NCBI GenBank assembly: GCA_050329415.1
Contig: JBHJOS010000057.1
Coordinates: forward strand, 1-18,957
Direction: 5' to 3'
Length of the DNA stretch: 18,957 nt
Source: JANNOG01 sp050329415
GTDB taxonomy: Bacteria > Actinomycetota > Actinomycetes > Actinomycetales > JBBAYJ01
Shown piece by piece: positions 14,264 through 18,957 of this stretch (positions are counted from its first letter, which is position 1; each line of letters begins with the position of its first letter). The position numbers were made by a program, and so were the translations under genes. The notes beneath the pieces are model-generated. The model saw only the letters and a program-made list of their open reading frames with translations. It was not told the origin of the DNA and did not search any database.

Positions 14264-15259
14264 GTGGATCTCGACGCCTTCGTCGCCACCCACGCCGACG
14301 ACTGGCACCGGCTGGACCGCCTCTCCCGGCGGCGATCGCTGACCCCGGACGAGGTCGACGAGCTGGTGTCCCTCTACCAGCGGGCGGCCACCAACCTGTC
14401 CCAGGTGCGCTCGGCGAGCCCCGACCCCACCCTCGTGGCGCGGCTCTCGCTCATCGTCAACCGCGCCCGTCAGCGGGTCACCGGGGTGCACGAGCCCGCG
14501 CACCGGGAGGTCGCCCGCTTCTTCCTGGCGTCCTTCCCGGCTGCCCTCTACCGGCTGCGGTGGCTGACGCTCGCGGTCATGGTGGCCTTCGTCGGGGTGG
14601 GCTGGGCCTCGGGGGCCTGGGTGGCGGGCTCGGACGAAGTCCGGTCGTCCATGCTGACCGACTCCGAGATCCGCCAGCTGTGCGAGGTCGAGTTCGCCGC
14701 CTACTACTCGAGCAACCCGGCGGGGTCCTTCGCGGCGCAGGTGTGGACCAACAACGCGTGGATCGCGGCGATCTCGATCGCCTTCGGCATCACCGGCGTG
14801 TTCCCGCTGTTCGTCTTCATCCAGAACGCGTTCAACGTCGGCCTCGTCGGCGGGTTCATGGCCTCGTGCGGCCGTCTCGACCTGTTCTTCGGGCTCATCA
14901 CCCCGCACGGGCTGCTCGAGCTGACCGCGGTCTTCGTCGCCCTCGCCGCCGGGCTGCGGCTGTTCTGGGCATGGATCGACCCCGGCCCCCGGCCCCGCCT
15001 CGACAGCCTGGCGACCGAGGGCCGGGCCCTGTTCGGGGTCGCCCTCGGCCTGGTCCCGGTGCTGTTCGTCAGCGGGATCGTCGAGGCCTTCGTCACCCCG
15101 TCCCCGCTGCCGACCTGGGCCCGGATCGCGGTCGGGGTGCTCGTGTGGTCGGCCTTCGCCGCCTACGCGCTGGTGCTGGGGCGCCGGGCTGCCCGGGCCG
15201 GGCACACCGGCGACATCCGGCGGGAGTTCGCCGGGGAGGTCCAGCCCGTCGCCGGCTGA
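14264..15259 (+). CDS. Stage II sporulation protein M family (DUF95) membrane protein
   Basis: The 331-residue protein has a soluble N-terminus (1-95) with a helical LSLIVNRARQRV stretch. Membrane segments follow at about 98-120, 165-187 and 190-210, then 215-237, 252-275 and 283-305. Family marks are TNNAWIAAISIAFGITGVFP, FIQNAFNVGLVGG and PHGLLEL (214-220). In Bacillus SpoIIM takes part in the DMP septum-remodelling complex; actinomycete relatives are found beside MoxR/DUF58 genes and are not tied to sporulation. GTG 14264 has no ribosome site but a -10 hexamer 6 nt upstream. The partial DUF58 gene at the right end of the window is its expected neighbour. Confidence 0.92.
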   Translation: MDLDAFVATHADDWHRLDRLSRRRSLTPDEVDELVSLYQRAATNLSQVRSASPDPTLVARLSLIVNRARQRVTGVHEPAHREVARFFLASFPAALYRLRWLTLAVMVAFVGVGWASGAWVAGSDEVRSSMLTDSEIRQLCEVEFAAYYSSNPAGSFAAQVWTNNAWIAAISIAFGITGVFPLFVFIQNAFNVGLVGGFMASCGRLDLFFGLITPHGLLELTAVFVALAAGLRLFWAWIDPGPRPRLDSLATEGRALFGVALGLVPVLFVSGIVEAFVTPSPLPTWARIAVGVLVWSAFAAYALVLGRRAARAGHTGDIRREFAGEVQPVAG

Positions 15260-15264
15260 GGGCG

Positions 15265-15280
15265 CGGGGCTTGCGCCCCG
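15265..15280 (+). terminator. Hairpin after the SpoIIM-like gene
   Basis: CGGGGC, a 4-nt loop TTGC, and GCCCCG begin 5 nt past the stop codon. There is no T tract. It is a plausible terminator separating the SpoIIM-like gene from the secreted protein gene. Confidence 0.45.
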
Positions 15281-15324
15281 TGACAGGATGATGCTCTCCG
15301 TGCCCGACCTCGAAGGAGAGGCTC

Positions 15325-17253
15325 ATGGCCGTCATCCCGTCCCGCCGGACAGCTCACCGTCTCGGGGTGGCCGCATTCTCCCTCGCGGTCCTGGTGGGGG
15401 CGTCTTCGGTGGTCGTCGCCGCCCCGGCGTCCGCTGGCTCGCCGGCCGGAGCCACCGCGGCCGGCGAGGCGTCCGACCGCCCGGGCCGTCCCCCCGTCCC
15501 GCTCGGCCTCGGTCCGAACGTCACCGTCTTCGACCCCGGCATGCCCACGGCCGAGATCCAGGCGGCGATCGACGCGATCAGCGCCCGGCAGGTCGACGAC
15601 GAGATGGGCAGCGGGCGTCACGCCCTGCTCTTCCTGCCCGGGGTGTACGGCAGTGACACCGAGCCGCTGCAGATCCGGGTCGGCTACTACACCGAGGTCG
15701 TCGGCCTCGGCGCGTCACCCGGCGATGTCACGATCAACGGCAAGGTCGAGGTCTACAACCGCTGCCAGGGTGCCGACGGCACGAGCGACTGCGTCGCCCT
15801 GGTCAACTTCTGGCGCACCCTGTCGAACCTCACGATCGACATCAACGCCGCCGGGCAGGACGGGTGCCGGTCGTCCGCCAACTTCTGGGCGGTGTCCCAG
15901 GCGGTGTCGATGCGCCGGCTCGACGTGACGGGCGGCACGCTGTCGCTGATGGACTACTGCACGGCCGGCCCGCAGTTCGCCAGCGGCGGCTTCATCGCCG
16001 ACTCCCGGCTGGGCGACGTGATCAACGGTTCCCAGCAGCAGTGGCTGACCCGCAACAGCGAGATCGGCAGCTGGTCGAACGGCGTCTGGAACCAGGTCTT
16101 CAGCGGGGTCGAGGGCGCCCCCTCGGACGAGGCGTTCCCCGCCCCGCCGTACACCACTCTCGACACGACTCCGATCAGCCGCGAAAAGCCCTACCTCGTC
16201 GCGGACGACTCGGGCCGACCCTACGTCCGCGTGCCCGAAGCCCGGCGGGACTCCCGCGGCATCACGTGGGACGACGGCCCCACCCCGGGGCGCAGCATTC
16301 CGCTGCACCGGTTCTTCGTCGCCTCGCCGGCCGACTCCGTCCAGCGGATCAACCGGGAACTCGCCCGCGGCCGCCACCTCCTCCTCACACCCGGGATGTA
16401 CGACGTCGGCGAGAGCATCCGGGTGAGGCGGCCCGGCACGGTCGTGCTCGGCCTGGGGCATCCCACGCTCACGGCGGTCGACGGTGCCGTCCCGCTCACC
16501 GTCGCCGACGTCCCAGGGGTCGTGGTCGCCGGCGTCACCATCGACGCGGGCACGGTGGAGTCGCCCGTGCTGCTTCGGGTGGGGTCCCCCGAGGGCGACC
16601 GCGGTCGCGGTGACGCCCAGGAGCGGCGGGGTCGGCTCGATCCCACAACGCTCTCGGACGTCTACCTCCGGGTCGGCGGCCCCTACGTCGGGCGCACGGT
16701 GGTCGGGATGGAGATCAACAGCGACGACGTCCTCGTGGACCACACCTGGGTATGGCGGGCCGACCACGGGGTCGAGGGGTTCTCCGGCGACACCGAGCGG
16801 TGGGTCACCAGCACCGGGCGCAACGGGGTCGTGGTCAACGGCGACCGCGTCACGGCGACCGGCCTCTTCGTCGAGCACTTCCAGCAGCACAACACGATCT
16901 GGAACGGCGAGGACGGGACCGTCGTCCTCTACCAGAACGAGCTGCCCTACGACCCGCCGTCCCAGGCGGAATGGCTGAACGGCGACGTCCTCGGCTGGGC
17001 GGGCTACAAGGTGGCCGACGACGTCGAGCGGCACACGCTGTCCGGGGGCGGGGTCTACGTGTTCACTCGCAACGACCCGTCGATCCGCACCGAGAACGGC
17101 TTCGAGGTGCCCGTCGCGCCCGGCGTCCGCCTCAACCGGATCATGACGGTGAACCTCACCGCGGGCACCATCGACCACGTCGTCAACGGCGTCGGCGAGG
17201 CGGCGGACACCACGCGGGTGGGCTTGCCGGTCTACGTCACGCAGTACCCGTGA
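15325..17253 (+). CDS. Secreted tandem right-handed beta-helix (pectate lyase/GH55-like) protein
   Basis: A 642-residue exported protein. The ATG has AAGGAGAG (15313-15320) at ideal spacing. Residues 1-37 are a signal peptide (SRR, hydrophobic core about 14-32, cleavage after ASA); the RR makes Tat export conceivable. Two halves repeat the same beta-helix pattern: LLFLPGVYGS...VVGLGASPGDVTINGKV (101-141) and LLLTPGMYDV...VVLGLGHPTLTAVDG (352-387), with further strands to about 560. Four cysteines (147, 156, 181, 212) may form disulfides outside the cell. Conserved-looking blocks include GPQFASGGFIADS, NGVWNQVFSGVEGAP and FQNELPYDPP-type QNELPYDPPSQAEWLNGD. I recall close relatives in Streptomyces, often labelled adenylyl cyclase, a label I see no cyclase motif to support. 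A carbohydrate substrate is likely by fold; none is proven. Confidence 0.82.
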   Translation: MAVIPSRRTAHRLGVAAFSLAVLVGASSVVVAAPASAGSPAGATAAGEASDRPGRPPVPLGLGPNVTVFDPGMPTAEIQAAIDAISARQVDDEMGSGRHALLFLPGVYGSDTEPLQIRVGYYTEVVGLGASPGDVTINGKVEVYNRCQGADGTSDCVALVNFWRTLSNLTIDINAAGQDGCRSSANFWAVSQAVSMRRLDVTGGTLSLMDYCTAGPQFASGGFIADSRLGDVINGSQQQWLTRNSEIGSWSNGVWNQVFSGVEGAPSDEAFPAPPYTTLDTTPISREKPYLVADDSGRPYVRVPEARRDSRGITWDDGPTPGRSIPLHRFFVASPADSVQRINRELARGRHLLLTPGMYDVGESIRVRRPGTVVLGLGHPTLTAVDGAVPLTVADVPGVVVAGVTIDAGTVESPVLLRVGSPEGDRGRGDAQERRGRLDPTTLSDVYLRVGGPYVGRTVVGMEINSDDVLVDHTWVWRADHGVEGFSGDTERWVTSTGRNGVVVNGDRVTATGLFVEHFQQHNTIWNGEDGTVVLYQNELPYDPPSQAEWLNGDVLGWAGYKVADDVERHTLSGGGVYVFTRNDPSIRTENGFEVPVAPGVRLNRIMTVNLTAGTIDHVVNGVGEAADTTRVGLPVYVTQYP

Positions 17254-17258
17254 CCCCT

Positions 17259-17327
17259 GCCCGGCCGGGAAACTGCAACCAGCCTGGCCGGGAAAGTGCA
17301 ACCAGCCCAGCCGGGAAAGTGTAAACG
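17259..17327 (+). repeat. Three 23-bp direct repeats upstream of the DUF4143 ATPase gene
   Basis: Three contiguous units with exact 23-bp period (17259-17281, 17282-17304, 17305-17327) share GCCnnGCCGGGAAAnTG followed by YAAMC. Units 1 and 2 differ at two positions; unit 3 differs from unit 2 at five positions (two in the leading GCCTG, three near the end). The array starts 5 nt after the beta-helix gene stop. Its last unit covers the -35 region of the ATPase promoter (17319-17324). The placement suggests an operator array or iteron-like binding site. Confidence 0.9.
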
Positions 17328-17347
17328 ACAAGGTCGCACGCTAGTCT
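17319..17347 (+). promoter_or_regulatory. Promoter of the DUF4143 ATPase gene (leaderless)
   Basis: TAGTCT (17342-17347) lies 7 nt before the ATG at 17355, with GTGTAA as a weak -35 17 bp upstream. The -35 falls within the third 23-bp repeat, so a protein bound there would affect transcription directly. No Shine-Dalgarno sequence precedes the ATG. Confidence 0.55.
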
Positions 17348-17354
17348 GCTGAGC

Positions 17355-18593
17355 ATGGTCGGCTACGTTCCGCGATCGCTCGATGCGGTCATCGGTCGGC
17401 TCCTGGGCGAGGTGTCAGCGATCATGCTGACCGGACCTCGGGCGACGGGGAAGACCACGACCGGGCTCCGCCACGCCCGCTCGGTCCTTCGTCTCGACCG
17501 ACCCGCCGAGGCGGAGGGCGTCGCCGCCGACGCAGACGCCGTCCTCCGGGATCTCCCCGAGCCCGTCCTCGTCGACGAGTGGCAGTCCGTCCCCGACGTG
17601 CTGGGCGCCGTCAAGCGTGCCGTCGACACCGATCCCCGACCGGGCCGCTTCCTCGTCACAGGCTCGGTCAGGGGCGAGCTGACGAGCCCGACCTGGCCGG
17701 GCACCGGACGGCTGGTCCGCGTCCCGATGCAGGGCCTGACCGTGCGCGAGCAGCTGGGCCGGCTGGACGGTCGGCCCCTGCTCGACCGCCTCGTCGCCGG
17801 TGGCGTCGAGGCCGTGGCGGTCCCGGCCGACGTACCGGACCTGCGCGGGTACGTCGACCTGGCCCTGGCCGGCGGCTTCCCGGACGCCCTGGCCGTGCCC
17901 ACGGACGACGGGCGGGCGCGCTGGCTCGCGAGCTACGTCGAGCAGCTCGTCACCCGGGACGCCGTCGACGTCGGCAGGGTGCGCGATCCTGTGCCCCTGT
18001 CCCGGTTCCTGCAGGCGGTGGCCCTGCACTCCGCCGGTGTGGTCGCTGACTCCTCGCTCGCGCGCGACGTCGGCGTGAGCGTGCCCACGGTGAAGAGCTA
18101 CGACGCCCTCTTGTCCAACCTCCTCGTGGTCGACGCCCTGCCGGCCTGGTGGACGAACCGCCTCAAGCGGCTGACGAAGGCTCCCAAGCGCTACTTCGTG
18201 GACGCCGGCCTCATGTCGGGGGCGCTGGGGCTGGACGCGGACGGCGTCCTGCGCGACGGCAACCTTCTCGGGCGCGTCCTCGACACCTTCGTCGTGTCCC
18301 AGGTCCGCGCCGAGCTGCCGCTGTCCGCCCGGGCTCCCCGGCTGTTCCACCTGCGTCGCGAGGAGGGGTCCCGCGAGGTCGACCTGATCGGCGAGTTCGG
18401 CGGTGGCCGGGTGGTCGCCGTGGAGATCAAGGCGCGGGCCGCGCCACGGCGGGAGGACTTCCGTCACCTCGAGTGGCTCCGGGACGAGCTCGGCGACCGC
18501 TTCCAGGCCGGGCTCCTCCTGCACACCGGACCGCGGGCCTACGTCGTGAGCGACCGCGTGTCCGCCGCTCCGATCTGCAGTCTCTGGGCGTGA
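17355..18593 (+). CDS. AAA-type ATPase with DUF4143 C-terminal domain
   Basis: A 412-residue cytoplasmic protein of the large COG1373-type ATPase family, function unknown. Visible are Walker A GPRATGKT (27-34), Walker B VLVDEWQ (71-77), a sensor-like LVTGS (100-104) and a helix-turn-helix-like stretch, SLARDVGVSVPTVKSYDALL (234-253). The family YFVDAGL (280-286) and the C-terminal EVDLI (341-345)...VEIKA (356-360) follow, arranged like a PD-(D/E)xK nuclease core. Length and motifs are complete. The ATG follows a -10 by 7 nt. The family is patchily distributed and often multi-copy, consistent with an accessory gene here between SpoIIM- and DUF58-type genes. It ends 13 bp before the convergent DUF58 stop. 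DNA binding or nuclease action is inferred only from motifs. Confidence 0.93.
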   Translation: MVGYVPRSLDAVIGRLLGEVSAIMLTGPRATGKTTTGLRHARSVLRLDRPAEAEGVAADADAVLRDLPEPVLVDEWQSVPDVLGAVKRAVDTDPRPGRFLVTGSVRGELTSPTWPGTGRLVRVPMQGLTVREQLGRLDGRPLLDRLVAGGVEAVAVPADVPDLRGYVDLALAGGFPDALAVPTDDGRARWLASYVEQLVTRDAVDVGRVRDPVPLSRFLQAVALHSAGVVADSSLARDVGVSVPTVKSYDALLSNLLVVDALPAWWTNRLKRLTKAPKRYFVDAGLMSGALGLDADGVLRDGNLLGRVLDTFVVSQVRAELPLSARAPRLFHLRREEGSREVDLIGEFGGGRVVAVEIKARAAPRREDFRHLEWLRDELGDRFQAGLLLHTGPRAYVVSDRVSAAPICSLWA

Positions 18594-18606
18594 CACGCCC
18601 GACGCC

Positions 18607-18957
18607 TCACAACCGGCCGGCCGCCTTGAGCGCCAGGTAGCGGTCCGCCAGGGCCGGTGGCAAGTGCTCGGGGTCCGCGGCCACGACCTCGACCCCGGAC
18701 AGCTCCAGCCACTCCGTGACGGTCCGGGTGTCGACCCGGGAACGCACTGCAGCCGCCGCCTCGTACACCGTCGCGGCGTCCCCGCGCCGGGCCGCCATCT
18801 CGGTGATCGCCGGGTCGGTCACCGACGCCACGACGACCACGTGCCGCCGGGCCAGCGCCGACGCCGCCGCGATGAGGCCGGTGTCGGCGGTCGCGGCGTC
18901 CACCGTCGTCAGCAGCACGACCAGCGCCCGCCGCGAGGTGCGGGCCCGCACCTCGGC
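18607..18957 (-). CDS. DUF58 domain protein, C-terminal part (runs off the window)
   Basis: Only the last 116 residues are inside the window; the start lies beyond 18957. The visible part begins with SRRALVVLLTTVDAA, a von Willebrand-A-like strand and loop, followed by ALARRHVVVVASVTDP and GVEVVAADPEHLPPALADRYLALKAAGRL. The final RYLALKAxGRL is characteristic of DUF58. DUF58 proteins usually pair with MoxR ATPases and DUF4129/DUF4350 membrane proteins in an envelope-associated system, expected just beyond this edge. Its usual neighbour, the SpoIIM-like gene, is 3.3 kb away, separated by the beta-helix and DUF4143 genes. Confidence 0.88.
   Translation of the reverse strand, partial: AEVRARTSRRALVVLLTTVDAATADTGLIAAASALARRHVVVVASVTDPAITEMAARRGDAATVYEAAAAVRSRVDTRTVTEWLELSGVEVVAADPEHLPPALADRYLALKAAGRL

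Noticed and set aside
15325..17253. Adenylyl cyclase annotation for the secreted protein
   Set aside because: No catalytic cyclase motif is visible; the sequence has a signal peptide and beta-helix repeats.
15260..18606. Direct repeats or a transposon flanking the beta-helix/ATPase segment
   Set aside because: Only a 7-base match (GCCCGAC) occurs near both ends, which is expected by chance at this base composition; no transposase or integrase is present.
1..18957. Many long open frames opposite or shifted to the genes, rich in Arg, Ala, Pro and Gly
   Set aside because: They are by-products of very high GC content, lack family motifs and overlap confident genes along their full length.

Overview
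The window is about 19 kb of very GC-rich DNA with dense, often overlapping genes, frequent GTG starts and a WhiB-family gene. Together with the F420 genes this points firmly to an actinomycete (Actinomycetota). A Micrococcales-like or Streptomyces-like relative is plausible, but I cannot fix the genus. Gene order from the left edge to ahcY follows the fbiA/fbiB - whiB - mannose-metabolism - sahH neighbourhood that I recall from Mycobacterium and Streptomyces, so most of the window looks like core chromosome. No tRNA, rRNA, CRISPR array, transposase or integrase was seen.

Layout. Positions 1-2142 (minus strand): cofE/fbiB and cofD/fbiA, translationally coupled, the last steps of coenzyme F420 synthesis. 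Two perfect palindromes of one sequence family sit at the 3' end of cofE. Positions 2143-2302: a divergent control region with a good sigma-A promoter for the WhiB regulator (2303-2821), which has an unusual acidic N-terminal extension. Positions 2865-7379: a 1504-residue membrane protein that joins a family-2 glycosyltransferase to a DUF5719-like extracytoplasmic part, with a 9-bp tandem repeat at the junction. Positions 7392-7862 (minus): a degenerate zincin-like metallopeptidase-family protein. Positions 7948-11574: DUF3499, a small zinc-ribbon protein, manB, a Trm112-like protein and a SIS-domain sugar-phosphate protein. The last three overlap and form one operon. Positions 11729-13189: ahcY behind a leader of about 140 nt.

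Positions 13428-15259 hold a divergent RDD/SpoIIM-like membrane pair. At the right edge (18607 onward, minus strand) is the C-terminus of a DUF58 protein. In many actinomycetes these families stand side by side with a MoxR ATPase. Here two genes lie between them: a secreted two-part beta-helix protein (15325-17253) and a DUF4143 ATPase (17355-18593). The ATPase is preceded by three 23-bp direct repeats that run into its promoter. This 15.3-18.6 kb segment is the most accessory-looking part of the window.

Functionally, manB and the SIS protein supply or interconvert mannose/glucose phosphates, which could feed envelope glycosylation by the large glycosyltransferase under WhiB control. AhcY recycles S-adenosylhomocysteine. 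A recurrent feature is a TANNNT -10 hexamer exactly 6-7 nt before the start codon, seen at six genes. This implies widespread leaderless mRNAs.
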